From: Gibbula magus
Lineage: Eukaryota; Mollusca; Gastropoda; Trochida; Trochidae
Length of the DNA: 64,000 bases
Assembly (NCBI GenBank): GCA_936450465.1
Contig: OW388304.1
Coordinates: forward strand, 15,047,061-15,111,060
Direction of reading: 5' to 3'
Of the stretch, positions 1-11,735 are shown in pieces. The position numbers were made by a program, and so were the translations under genes. Every line of letters starts with the position of its first letter. Position 1 is the stretch's first letter. The notes beneath the pieces were generated by a model. It was not told where the DNA came from. It was given only the letters and a program-made list of their open reading frames with translations, and searched no databases.

Positions 1-3000
1 GTCCATGTGTGTCTCCTCGGGCTGTGACTCGGACTTGCCATCCTCACTGGATGTGACGTCCACACTGCCTTCAACCTGCTCCTCTGTCACTTCCTCCGCT
101 GCCGTGCTCTGTGTCTTTGCTGTAAGGGGGAAAAGTACTGACACTAGAATTGATTCCTATATTCTATGCTTTAGTTAATAGTTTACAGTTCAATATGACA
201 AATAAATTTCTAAACATTGTAAAGGGTCCATACCAGATGATACCACTTTCAGGGTTTCAATTTTCTGGACACACAAAATCGCTGTCAAGCCATCAACAAT
301 ATATTCCTATCAGTAGATATAACCAGCAAACTAAGGCCTTGAAGGAGATACAGCTTACACAATAACCACTGTTTCTAAATAACTAAAGTATTTATACAAT
401 TGGTAGTTAAACCTGAAGAGCAGATATTGAAGGAAAGTGTTTTTTTGTGAAATCAAGAAATACCTTCAGTTTCTAGTTTTTGAACGACCTCGAAGTATCC
501 ACAGCCGCTGATGAGATCAATGAGCTCCTTGAGTTCCTTGTAGGTTGTTCCGATCACTTCCTTGTTCTTGGCTTCCAGGAGCGACACGATGTGGTCCGCC
601 GCGGCATTCAACTTGGTGTGATAGTCTCCCTCCCCGTCGCGTGTTGGACTGATCAGCTGGTACAACTCGTCCAGATGGTTCAGGTTCTCCTCCGTTAACA
701 CCTGCACAGGTAACAATACAGGTAACGCTATAGGTAACAATACAGGTAACCATTTTGGTGACAATCAATAAGAGGGAGGTGAAAAATTTACACTTGAGTA
801 GTCTGTAACATATAAAAACAATACTGTGATAGTAAAACAAATACAAACAACCCATATAGCCAGTTAATAATAGATGATATATCTAAAATCCTGGTTATGA
901 TGTGAAATTTAAAGCTTGGCTAAAGCAGCAAGGTCCTTGGTTAATATGTGAACAGATACAGAAAAACACAGGTGAAAATTCTGAATATACCAAATAAGAA
1001 GCCATATGATATAAATGTTATGATTATAATAACACAAGATGATGATTCAGGCAGCAGATAAGGTAACAAAGTGACCAACATTATTCTAAACATATGATTC
1101 TCTAAAGATTACATTTTATAGTCATAATCAAGGTCACAATAATTATAGTTGCAATAAAAGAATATCCTAATCTTATAACAGTCTGGTGAAAATCGACCAG
1201 TTTCGAGGAACAAAAGTTGCAAAATAGTGCATCTTCCAGAATACGAACTTGTATCGTTCGGAGGTTTCCTCGCCAAACCATCTGATAACAGCCCGTAGGC
1301 TCGCATGATCTGATGCTATAAAGGTAGCCAATCACAGAATGTCCAACAAAAGCTTTTGTGTGAGAAGATAGGGGCAAGTAACTCCCAACAGTCTTACTTT
1401 TGTTGTTTTCCAAAACATGAGGAACGAGTTAATGAGTTAATCCGAATGCTTTCTAAACGGCGACCGTTAAAAACCATGATGTGATTGGTCCTCTTTGTCA
1501 CTGGGTTTCTTCTGCACTAAACTGGTACAGGACATGCAACTATAAAGGGTGTTTTCAGACCTTGTGGAGAGGAATCTACAGAACCTGTTTGTATACCGGT
1601 AGATGCATTAGTTTGCACAGGCTGATGTAATAAGAATTAACTTAAAGTACAAATGGCATAACCAAAACATCATCTCAACACTACTATTGAATACTGAGTT
1701 ACTCACCACAGCTCCGTGTTTGCCGGTCTGAAAGTCAGATCTGACATCGTCGGTGCCGAGACTATCAAGGAGGTTCTGCACTTTGAGCATCTCCTGGATG
1801 CGTTTGATCTCATGGTGTTGTCGCTCTAGCTTCTCCCTGCGAGCCTGTTTCTTCAGCAGCTTACCCGCCTGGAGAGATATATAGAATACTAAACGATGTC
1901 CCGTTTGATAACATGTTTATGAAATGAGTGAATGGCTTGGTATTTCAACGAGCGAAATTTTAAAACCAAATACTTCAATTAATATAAGAATGTGAACAAG
2001 TTATCGCTTAACCCCGCTTGGGCACTATTGCTGCCATTAACGGTGAAAATAATGTACTGAACACATACCAAAGAACAAGCTATCTAAGAGTTTGAAATTA
2101 AACACTTTGTTCTCAGTACAGACTTAAGAAGAGGGACTGATAAAAAAAAGTGTGGAATATGAAGCTCACAGGAAACAAGAGATTAGTGGGACCAAGTCAG
2201 GTCAAAGTAGTTCCTAATTCCCTGGCCAATTATCTTAGACACTTATTATGCTGGATAGATGTCATAATGCTGAAAGTTTGTAATGATCATGAGAAGATAA
2301 TGTAAGAAGTTACAAAATAACTCCAGACATTCAGACGCTGAATTTCTTGATAAACTTGCATTGCTGAGTACTACTATGCATTGGTACGAATTCCTGCTGA
2401 ATAAGGCTTATTATAATCTGTCAAATCTTTTCCCTCACCTCATTGCTGATGACTGCAAACTGCTTCTGAAGCTCCCGTGAATATTCAAGAGTTTGGATAA
2501 CCTCATCATATTTTTCAATAGCATTCTGGAAAGAAATTTTTTTTTATTTACAAACAATTCAGTCATGATTTGTCAATATAAAATGTATACCAGTCTCAAT
2601 CCTTTCTTCAAAGTCAAGGACGCAAATATTAATGATATCAAATATGTTTGCATCATTAACAGCAGGTTCTAAATTAGCATGTTGCAATAAACACATGTAT
2701 ATTTCTGAAAAATCAAAACTATCTGAAAGAATCATAATTAACTGCAAGTAGTTGAACAATAGACCCCATAATTATGAATAGAACCTATTAATGTAAATGG
2801 AAAAGCTGTAAACTTGTCATGGTAACAAATACAAATAAGTAACAAACATAAAAATACCAACTACTTTTACATTTTAACTGTAAAAGAACACAAAATAAAC
2901 AATACAAACCCTCTGGTCTGCTTCCAGCTTCCCTCCAGAGGCTGCTTTTTGCTTGATTACATCAAGCTTGTTCTAAAAAATGAGAAATTTAGGATTTATT

Positions 3001-4265
3001 TATTTTGAATAATTTCTCTTCAGAAAACAAAAAACTGAACACACATATTGGGTCATATCGCCAATAATCGGATAAAAGTGAAACGTTTCACAACTACAGT
3101 TACTGTAGTTGAACGGCTGTATTTTGCTTTCGGTTCGGTACACGGTACATCAACATGATTTTTCGGTATATACCGAAGATATAACTTATGTATTATTAAC
3201 TCGGATATAATTATATTTTCAGTTGTACAATTTTAAAACCAAATGATATCCACACCCAACAAACATATTTTTCAAGAAAGGGTTTTAGTTCATATATTGA
3301 AAGACATTCTTGGTTTTGTAAAGAACCGAAGCGAACCAAGCGTACCGTTTCACCCCTATTATCGGATAATCCCCTCCTGAAGTTTGAACGTGTTCTAGCT
3401 ACATTAACTAATTTTAAAACATATCTAGTCAAGAAAGGAAAGAGTATAGCAGAGGAACATTTTAGGAAAGACATTTCTTTACTTCAATGTTTTAACGTCT
3501 GAAATAAAGAAAGCCTAATTTCAATATTGATTAATTTGTAGTATTTCAGGCAGTGGCACATTTTGTGGTGGTGTTAAAAATATTGTTTATACTTTAAATT
3601 GCACGTTACAGAATAATGAATACAGTAGACATTACTTATCCATGTTTAATGCGGATCATTACATCATCAGCATGGCAGAAGACTGAGGAATCCAGTGTCT
3701 TTGTAGACCATTTGACAACTTTGCTTATTATCATTATTAGATCACTATTCAATCAAAAATATCATCTATATATATACAACAGAGTAACGTGATCATGAAT
3801 AAATATCAGTCATCTAGACTGACACTACGTTTCCTTGAAGTGTTTGATCTATTTGATTCCGCGTTCAACTATCCGCCATCTTGGTTGCGCCGTGACGCAT
3901 CCAACTAATTTCAACACAACAATATCAAATAAATCCCTAGTTTTGAGATTATGACATAATTCAGGTACATAAAACGTGCATTGTATCTTTAAATGGCGGC
4001 TATACGTGAAACAAATCGTCAAACATTTCTAAATAACAGAGAATACCACCGGCGACAAACAGAAAGTTCCTGATCATGCTTCCGTCTCAGAGTTTGACAG
4101 CGTTACATTTAGGACTGTATATTTCAAAGTTACACGCCTAAAACTTACCTTACGCTTCTCGAGATTGCGGACCTTCTTTTCCACAATCGCGATAGCTTGT
4201 TTTATTGGGGTTTGGGTCTCAACAGGACCCTTTTTCTCGGTAGATTCTGTAGAGGCGGTAGGCAT
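1..4265 (-). CDS. CAPRIN1: Caprin (caprin-1-like) gene, 5' part; runs off the left edge
   Basis: Six minus-strand exons join in frame: 4149-4265, 2910-2972, 2439-2525, 1707-1868, 464-701 and 1-119 (continues outside). All have AG acceptors and GT donors; the first four boundaries are phase 0, the fifth is phase 1. The protein starts MPTASTESTEKK at 4265, then KKVRNLEKRK, KYDEVIQTLEYSRELQK, LLDSLGTDDVRSDF and TTYKELKELIDLISGCGYFE. These match the conserved N-terminal coiled-coil and dimerisation region of vertebrate caprin-1 in order and spacing. The last visible exon is acidic (EEVTEEQ, SEDGKSESQPEE). In animals caprins are cytoplasmic RNA-binding regulators of translation that bind G3BP in stress granules; that role is family knowledge. 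The G3BP-binding and RGG parts would lie left of the window. The orthology call is by remembered similarity. Confidence 0.9.
707..754. repeat. 12-bp tandem repeat abutting a caprin splice acceptor
   Basis: Four units of 12 bp (CAGGTAACAATA and variants) lie directly upstream, on the minus strand, of the acceptor AG at 702-703 of caprin exon 5. On the coding strand the units read TATTGTTACCTG, so they form much of the region where a polypyrimidine tract would be expected. Confidence 0.75.
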
Positions 4266-5520
4266 CCTTCAACAGCAACAACCAGCATAAAGACAGACAA
4301 CTTCACGTGGTTCAATGCGCTGTTCAATTTACCTTGGTTTTGTGGTACCGCGCACTTGATCGGTGAGAAAATTGCTTTTTATTTTTAAAGTATAGATCTA
4401 AACATTGTTGTCATGCTTTACACTATTGTTTCACATTTAGCTTTAACAATTTAGTAGATGTATTTTTAAAAATAAGACCGTTTCAAGTTTAGTGTTGTTG
4501 CTAAGTCAGCAAAGAATGAGGTAAAACGATTTTATACCGGTCCATATAAAATGCTGCGCAAACGAAGAAGTTGTATAGACAAAACCTAGTTCACTGGCAT
4601 GCGTCCAGGATTGATTTACATAGCCTCCTTCTTGTGTTACGTCAGGATAGGCTAATAAATGATTGAATTATTCGATAAACACACAATGAAGCAAATGCAG
4701 ATTCAAAGCAAGGTGGTTATGGAATGATATAATTTATTTAACCTAATGGACTTTTAAAAACATTAATGGCTTGGAAAATAGAAAACAAATAGTCTCCATC
4801 TGGAAAAAAAAGTCCATAGGGTTAGATAAAATATTGATTCCATTACTGCATTGTTTTGAATCTACATTTACTTCATTGTTTGTAGATATTGGATACGACA
4901 TGACATTGATATATGCATTCATGAATTTCAAGTTGTTAAGTGAATTGCTTGAATCTGTCTGACATGTTAAGTAACTATTTGTCATTTTCAAATTTAAACC
5001 ATTTTTGAGATTGCATACTTAATGTTATTGTAACAATTTTGTTCTCAAATTTTATTTGAAATATCGGGGAATGAAACTATATTGTTTCACAAGATAGACT
5101 TTTTATGACAACATTGATTGTGTAGGCCTCCAGCTACAATTCAAAATTTACACAATTTACACCTACTAAATGGATTTGGAATTAAACAAACGACGCTAAA
5201 TATGCAGTATAGCTGTTATTTCACGAACGTGCTATCTTCCCTGCATCTAGGTGCACATGCATCATTTGTAACATAGATCACGGACCTAAATGTAGGCCTA
5301 AATAAATGTAATTTAAGTCAGTGCATAGATCCACATGATGAAGTAAGGTTTTACAATAAACTAAATGGAAAGTTAATTAATAATGTTCTCGAAATAATGA
5401 AAGTACCAATTAAAATGTTATGTAATACAAAGACGATCGTCATTGAATCCCCTGTCAGCTGTATGAAAATTACGGACGCTATCGGTTTTCAACGCTCGTG
5501 AAACGTTCGTAAAATAGCTA
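4266..5520. other. Region upstream of caprin; no gene seen
   Basis: AT-rich DNA upstream of the caprin start codon. It should contain the caprin promoter and 5' UTR. I see no convincing TATA box and no open frame with recognisable protein. A CACGTG E-box-like site is at about 4303. Confidence 0.4.
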
Positions 5521-6942
5521 TGCATTAAGCTGGAATTTCATGTGTTCGTATTCGTGCGTTATGCGTGTTGCGTAAGTCGTGATGCGTAGGCTTATATTGG
5601 CAGTTTCCATATGTGCGTGACTAACGTAATAGGGGAGACCGGGGTAAAGTGCGCCCCCGGGGCAAAGTGACCCAACGGTTTATTTTTAGAATGAACAGCC
5701 GATGACACTTAGGGATCTACCCATCAAAGATGACGTAAAGCAACGTACAAGTTGATGACGTCATGAGCAGTCAGCGGCAAATCGACAGGACGGCGAAACA
5801 TTTGATATTGAACGTTTTCATGTAAAAATCGCGAGAAAATATCATAACTGATAGACACATTTTCTATCACCGGAGCTAAATAATCACTTTCTAGGTGAAA
5901 ACAGATTATCTAAGCTTACAATTTTCATGTTTGTATACACTTGGTGTCCGGTCTAATTTCTTCTATTTCCATTTTAAAAAGGTATATATATGCTTTAGGG
6001 CAAAATGAATTTTATGAAAAACAATTGGCAAAGGAAGATAACTCTTCAGAGGAAAATATTTTTATTTTATTACATCATTCATCTATATAAGGTTACGTAG
6101 CAAATGTCATTATCACCATAAAACACAAACTATTCACACAGCAATAACACTATTAGGCCTACCTTTCTTTATTAAGATAGAAAGATGATTTGATTTTAAA
6201 TGTTTCTGGACATGGACAATTGTTAGGAACGTCTTTAAATAGTTATGCTAACGATAGGTCATTTTTTGTTTTATCAGACCTTCGAAGGGTATTTAAACGT
6301 TTGCACTTGGAAATGTGTTTCCTACAAATGTTAAATTTGTTACTTTTTTGTTTTGTTACGTTTTGACAAGTGTGGTTGCCGTTCACTAGAACATAAGACG
6401 TCCCCAAATATATTCACGTGCAAAAGAAACGGGCGATAAATACGACTGAAACAGCGTCTTTAGAACCCAGCAATACTTTATATGAATTTTCAAAAATTAT
6501 CTCTTCATATTTATGAGAAAGACACGTTTGAAGATTTTTGTTTTTGAATCTCCTTAATTAGACGAGATAGAAGAGTCAAAAGCATTTTTCGGCTGGTTTT
6601 GTGACGTCCTACAGTAATGATGCGTCAACAAATTGAAATCCAATATATTATTTTTGTTGAAGACACCTTTTAGTACTTAAATATCTACTTTTTAATTTTT
6701 TAAACTTAAAAGCAAATATTGTGGCCAAAAAACATCTTGAAAAAGCGATTTTAACAGCCCATGTGTATTTGAAGAGTCTGAATAAATAAAAGTATCATAC
6801 TCTGATGGTTGAAATTGTGAGTATTGCTTTTATTTAAAAAACATGTGTCTATCAAATGGATTCACAATATACTTTCTACGACATCAATATTTCATTTTCT
6901 GCTCTTTTTAAAATGTCTGGACGTTTCTTTTGCACGTCAGTA

Positions 6943-7878
6943 GTTTTTAGCCCATCAGGCCTGAAAGGCCCGATGGGCTTATGGCATGGCATGGCGTCCG
7001 GCGTCCGGCGTCCGGCGTCCGGCGTCCGTCCATCCGTCCGTAAACATTTCGCTTTTTCGACTTCTTCTCCAGAACCAATGACTCTACAGAGCTGAAATTT
7101 TATGTGCAGACTCCTTGGCCCATGGGGATTCTAAATTGTAGATTTCGTGACCCCCTGACCCCAAATGGGGTCACAGGGGTCACATCCTTAAAAACCTATT
7201 TTCATCGTCTTCTCCAGTTCCAAAAGGTCTAGAGAGCTGAAAAGTTGTGTGCAGACTCCTTGGTCTATGGGGATTCTAAATTGTAGATTTCGTGACCCCC
7301 TGACCCCAAATGGGGTCACAGGGGTCACATCCTTAAAAACCTATTTCAACTTCTTCTCCAGTTCCAAAAGGTCTAGAGAGCTGAACAGTTGTGTGCAGAC
7401 TCCTTGGCCTATGGGGATTCTAAATTGTAGATTTCGTGACCCCCTGACCCTAAATGGGGTCACAGGGGTCACATCCTTAAAAACCTATTTCATCTTCTTC
7501 TCCAGTTCCAAAAGGTCTAGAGAGCTGAAAATTTGTGTGCAGACTCCTTGGCCAATGGGGATTCTAAATTGTAGATTTTGTTACCCAATGACCCCAAATG
7601 GGGTCACAGGGGTCACATCGTTAAAAACCTATTTTCATCTTCTTCTCCAGTTCCAAAAGGTCTAGAGAGCTGAAAATTTGTGTGCAGACTCCTTGGCCAA
7701 TGGGAATTCTAAATTGTAGAATTGGTGACCCTGTGACTCCAAATACGGGACACAGGGGTCATGATCTAAAAACCTATTTTTTGCTTGTTAACAATGTATT
7801 ACTTGAGATAACTTAGATATTCAACCTTAGATAATAAATCAAATCCTGATGAGCTACAGAGCCCATGGCTCTATTTTT
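6943..7878 (+). mobile_element. Hairpin-ended, core-repeat element (pearl/Helentron-associated type), copy A
   Basis: The left end has the hairpin GCCCATC (6950-6956) / GATGGGC (6972-6978). It is followed by a GTCCG-rich run (~6987-7045), five core repeats, then a right end containing CCTGATGAGC and a 6-bp hairpin AGAGCC-cat-GGCTCT (7858-7872). The left GCCCATCAGG and right CCTGATGAGC are inverted but at different distances from the ends, an asymmetric inverted repeat. Hairpin ends, tandem cores and a tetranucleotide-type run resemble the bivalve pearl elements that have been linked to Helentrons; family assignment is inference. Confidence 0.65.
7060..7775 (+). repeat. Five tandem core repeats of 144-145 bp
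   Basis: The landmark GTGCAGACTCCTTGG recurs with its C at 7107, 7252, 7396, 7540 and 7685, giving a period of 144-145 bp. Each unit has TTCTCCAGTTCCAAAAGG, a GGGGATTCTAAATTGTAGAT block and the near-palindrome CCCCAAATGGGGTCACAGGG. A spurious open frame at 7249-7665 is just the repeat read through. Confidence 0.9.
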
Positions 7879-9204
7879 TATATAAACTATTCTTTTTTTC
7901 TGTTCTCTGCATATAGGCCTATAATCTGTTCATCCAAAAGTTGGTTCTGTTTCTGGGATAGAACTAAAAATCAATTGACTTAAAGTATACACGGTATTCT
8001 GTACAGTTTATTATGAACTGTGAAGACCGTGTTCGTGTTTACCGTTTCAAAAAACGTCAATGTCGGGGCAAAGTGGCCCATGTTAAAAAAAAACAGTTTC
8101 CCTTCTAAGCCGAAAACGATGGTGACCAGAAGTAAAAGAGTGTGTTAAATTCATACTCCAAAACTAAGTTCTCCCGAAGGTCTATAGATACGCAGCTGAA
8201 AATTGTATAGTTTTAAAAAAATGCCTTGCAAAGTTAAGGGGCGCGCTTTGCCCCGGTCTCCCCTACACATTGCAGCGTGATTATCCAATTTGACCTTTTT
8301 GTATATGGACACGAGATGGCTATGTCGAACAACAAGGGTCTTCAGAGAGAGCTTGAGATTGAAGAAGATATTTTGCTAATTATTGGATTTTTATATTGTT
8401 ATTTAAAGAAGAAAAAAAGTAGATGTTGCTAGTTTTAAGGGCATCTTAATGATCCTTCCTTGAGGCATCATAAAGAGACGGATTTTCAAGTTCTTAAGAA
8501 TTGAGTCGGGTATACAGTTGCAAGACATGTCGACACGTGCAGTTTGTTTGGAAAACCACGTGGTCTGTGATAGGAAAACCCCAGGGGAATCCCCACTTTT
8601 AGTATCCGTATATAGACGCGTATTGCGTATTTGGACACTCTTGTGAGTGTCCCGGGGAACACGTACTACGCTCTGCGCACCTACGCATTACGTGTTCATG
8701 GAATCAACTACTACTATATTAGTGCAAAGTGTTAAATACGCATTACGTACTTCGCAGTACGCAGTACGCACTCCGTACACATGGAAATCCGGCTTTACGC
8801 TGAATTCTGTGAGAAGGTGAAACATGATGCGTCATAGGCGTAGGAACAGGGCCCCCCCCCCCCCCCCCCACTTCTGAAACTGGGGGGGCACGGCCCCCCC
8901 CACTTTTCACCCACGAAAAAAAAATTCAATAGCGCTTTCTAGGAGCAAATAGTACGTGTCAATTTTGAAGAAAATTTCTTTTCTCATACTATTTTTTCAG
9001 AAACAGATAATATGACGAGTCCTCACCCTATTTTTAACACTAATATGGATGAAAATTTTGATCCTACAGCATCTTCTAGTAAAAATACGACATGGCAACC
9101 CCAATTTTCAGACGAAATTGAAAAGAATGTTGTTCCTATAGCTGTGTTTGGTGGGAGGGGGGTGCTTTGATACGTTTTTAATACGTTTCAAAATTCGGAA
9201 AGTG

Positions 9205-9900
9205 TGCCTTTTCATCTTCTCAAGAACGAAAAGGCCAAGAAAGCTGAAATCTTGTGCACATACTCCTTAGCAAAAGGGGATCTTAACTTGCAGAGTTTGT
9301 GGCCCTGCTAGTCCTCAGATGCCATGGCCCAAAAAACCTATTTTAGGAGTTTTCTCCAGAAGTAAGAGCTAGAAAGGTCAAATATCGACTGGGATTGAAA
9401 TTGTACATTTGGTGACCATGTGACCCCTAGTAAGGGCAACATTGGCCACTCCTGAAAACGGTTTTAGCTCATCAGACCTGACCTCAAAAACCTATTTCGT
9501 CTTTCTTCTCTAGAACCAGCTCTGTAGTGACTACAGACAGTTGGCATCTCGTGTACATACTCCTACTGTCACTCCTTAGATCATGGATATCTTGATTAAT
9601 AAGGGCCCAAGAAACCACAGCATTAAAACCTATTTTCGTCTTATTCTCCAGAACCACTGATTCCAGAGAACTGGAATCAATAGTACAGTTAACTTGGCAA
9701 GCGGAGATTCTGATTCATATATTTGGTGACCATTTGATCCCTAATAAGGTCCTCAGGGGCCACAAACTCAAGGACTATATTTGTCTTTTTCTCCAGAACC
9801 AGTAACTCTAGAGAGTTGAAGTTCTGTGTACAGGCACCTTGGCAAGTGGGGATTATAATTTATAGATTTGGTAACTTTTCGGTGTCATGGTTTTATGATC
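9205..9900 (+). repeat. Decayed copies of the 145-bp core repeat
   Basis: Several degenerate units are recognisable by the recurring order 'TTCTCCAGAA(C/G)', 'CTCCTTGGCAAG/CTCCTTAGCAAA', 'TTGTAGATTTGG' and 'TGGTGACC'. The fragment TTAGCTCATCAGACCTGACC near 9466 resembles an element end joined to a core. Divergence is far greater than at 7060-7775, so this is an older insertion. Confidence 0.5.
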
Positions 9901-10604
9901 TTCTACAGAATGAAAAGTCTTTGTATTGGTCTCTTGGATTATGAATTGTAATTTTTCAAACAATATGTCTAGTGTTTATTTAAAACCTGATTTTCGACAT
10001 CATTTTCGATGCTATTTCAGGATTAATTCTGATCGAACTGAGATATGAATGTTCTTTCTCAGGCTCTGGAACAAGTCAAACTTGTCTACTTTATTTCAAT
10101 CCTATTTTATTTCCATTTTATCGTGACTTCCGTTGTCTTGTCTGCAAATATTGAAGCTCATACAGGTCCTGAGTACCCTAACACACGCACTCAAAAATTC
10201 CAAATTGTTGCCATTATGGACTAATCGTGGCCTAGTGTAAACGCAGCATATGCAGATTAAATATATGTAATGATTATTATCCGAAATATTAAGAACAAGA
10301 GCACTAGGAATATGATACATGCTAACTTTGAACTTTCTCGCGAGTATAGGTCTCTGTCCCTTTCACAGCTAGGACATACTGTCCTTTCTCTCAAAATGAA
10401 TGATTTCTATTATAATTTTTTTAAATTTCCGCCTTTAAAAATATGTTAACGGTCCTTATTCTATTCAGGTGCATGTTTCAGTTCAAACACATTTTCAAAT
10501 GTTCATTTCTTATTTGATCTAGGTACAATTTGGTGTATTTTCTTGACATAAAATCGATTTTTTACAGCCACACCTGTGTCAAGTGACTTTTTTTGGCCTC
10601 AAAA

Positions 10605-10745
10605 GCAAGGTCACGTGACTTTTTTTTGCCCCAAAAGTAAGGTCACGTGACTTTTTTTGGCCCCAAAAGTAAGGTCACGTGACTTTTTTGGGTCCCAAAG
10701 TAAGGTCACGTGACTTTTTTTGTGCCCAAAGCAAGGTCACGTGAT
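10605..10745 (+). repeat. 31-32-bp minisatellite carrying GTCACGTGAC in each unit
   Basis: Perfect GTCACGTGAC occurs at 10610, 10642, 10674 and 10705, with a one-base variant (GTCACGTGAT) at 10736. Spacing is 32, 32, 31 and 31 bp. Between them lie T-runs and the palindrome-like GGCCCCAAAAG. The 10-mer equals the CLEAR/E-box consensus bound by TFEB/MITF-type bHLH factors in other animals; any function here is speculation. Confidence 0.85.
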
Positions 10746-11195
10746 TTTAAATGTAAATAATCAGTGAAACACACTGTAAACCCCATCCAAAATGACTAAG
10801 ATTTGCCTGTCCCCCCCCCCCCCCCCCCCCATCCTGAGAAGCTAATTGGGCCCCCCCCCCCACTCAACACAGACGGGGTATTCTGACCAAAGCTCGATCC
10901 ACCCCCCGCTCTCAAGAAAAAAAATTGGGCCCCCCCCACCCCAAAAACCGTTCCTACGCCTATGTGCGTATATATGAGTGTTGATTATCAACCTATATTT
11001 TGTGCTCCCTTCAAGTGTAATTTAACTTTAAAACAGTTTTAGAATAATTTTTCAACTTGTTTAATTTTCTTTTAGAAATACGCTCTGACATGGAGCATAA
11101 ATTAAAATTATCTGTACTAGACTAGATTACATGTACACCACTTGAGCTCCTCCCGGCTAACATAGAGGTAGGGTAGGCTACGTGTCGGCGATAAA

Positions 11196-11280
11196 ACATC
11201 CTCGATAATCCAGCGCTATTGTTCCGATAAATCTTGTGTGTAGATTTATCGGAACAATAGCGCTGGATTATCGAGGATGT
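11196..11280. repeat. Perfect 39-bp inverted repeat with a 7-nt loop
   Basis: The left arm 11196-11234 and right arm 11242-11280 are exact reverse complements, separated by TGTGTGT. The arms begin ACATCCTCGATAATCC. A transcript from either strand would form an 85-nt hairpin without a mismatch. No direct repeat flanks it. It could be a young foldback element, a hairpin small-RNA source or an assembly/polymerase artefact. Confidence 0.9.
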
Positions 11281-11650
11281 GGAAAACCCAGCTATTCGGT
11301 AATAGCTTTATTACAAATGTTAGGGGTTAAAACCTACCCGGGTTTGCATGTGGAAGTACATGGATCTTCCTCGAAGTAAGATCTTCATCGTATATCAAGA
11401 AACCAAAATGGTAATGAGAAAGTAAGCTCAGAATTGTGTAAGCAGAGTACCTCAGTTCATGAAAGCTGGACAAAATGATGATGACAAAAGCTATTAATTT
11501 GAAACACGTCTTTAGTGTTGGTGAACTCGGTCGGTCAGGTGTTTGGGATATGAAACTGGTGAGTGAAGTTTCCTTTGTGGGAAGAGAATGGTGTTACACA
11601 TTGGCTGTTGAAAATGTGTTTGGGAGTAATAGAATAAACACTATCTCCAG

Positions 11651-11735
11651 CATTCTCTTCCCACAGAGGTGACTCCCTTCAGTTTTCCGTTAGGGTCGGA
11701 CATCTGAAGGGAGTCCCTTCTGTGGGAAGAGAATG
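11651..11735. mobile_element. 85-bp foldback MITE with a 9-bp target duplication
   Basis: Arms 11651-11682 and 11704-11735 are inverted copies of 32 bp matching at 30 positions; the end is CATTCTCTTCCCACAG. TATCTCCAG occurs directly outside on both sides (11642-11650 and 11736-11744), a perfect 9-bp direct repeat. A 9-bp duplication is typical of Mutator-like elements and is also seen at the 46190-57234 transposon. An apparent short frame starting here is explained by the element. Confidence 0.8.

Larger units (their letters stand above)
5630..8265. mobile_element. TIR DNA transposon with TA target duplication, non-coding
   Basis: The left end reads TAGGGGAGACCGGGGTAAAG and the right end, reverse-complemented, reads TAGGGGAGACCGGGGCAAAG; pairing continues through GCGCCCC, about 30 bp with two mismatches. 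A TA flanks both sides, fitting a Tc1/mariner-like TA target, though TA could also be part of the repeat. The block GGGGCAAAGTG.CCC recurs near both ends (about 5659 and 8055). No transposase frame is visible, so the element is non-autonomous or gutted. It hosts the hairpin-ended element at 6943-7878. Confidence 0.7.
5521..8799. mobile_element. Outer element of a three-level nest, ~65-bp imperfect inverted ends
   Basis: The segment 5521-5588 and the reverse complement of 8737-8799 align over their whole length. Shared blocks are (T)AAGC.GGA.TT.CATGTGT, then TGCGT-rich sequence ending ATGCGTA. Everything between is other elements (5630-8265, containing 6943-7878) plus unassigned sequence. No coding sequence was found. 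I infer an old transposon or MITE split by later insertions; superfamily unknown. Confidence 0.5.
8833..10964. mobile_element. 2.1-kb TIR element with 5-bp target duplication TGCGT
   Basis: The left end CATAGGCGTAGGAAC (8833-8847) is the exact inverse of 10950-10964. Immediately outside, TGCGT occurs at 8828-8832 and again at 10965-10969, a direct repeat as expected for a target-site duplication. Both ends continue into long C runs (8852-8870; 10811-10830 and further runs to ~10940). The interior carries no recognisable protein: it holds decayed relatives of the 145-bp core repeat (~9210-9900) and a GTCACGTGAC minisatellite. Superfamily unknown; the 5-bp duplication and GGCGTAGG-rich end do not decide it. 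Confidence 0.75.

Noticed and set aside
7249..7665. 138-codon frame with repeated peptide
   Set aside because: It is read-through of the 145-bp non-coding core repeat; related copies are full of stops.
5630..8265. piggyBac-type element (TTAA target)
   Set aside because: The ends are flanked by TA only, with no TTAA.
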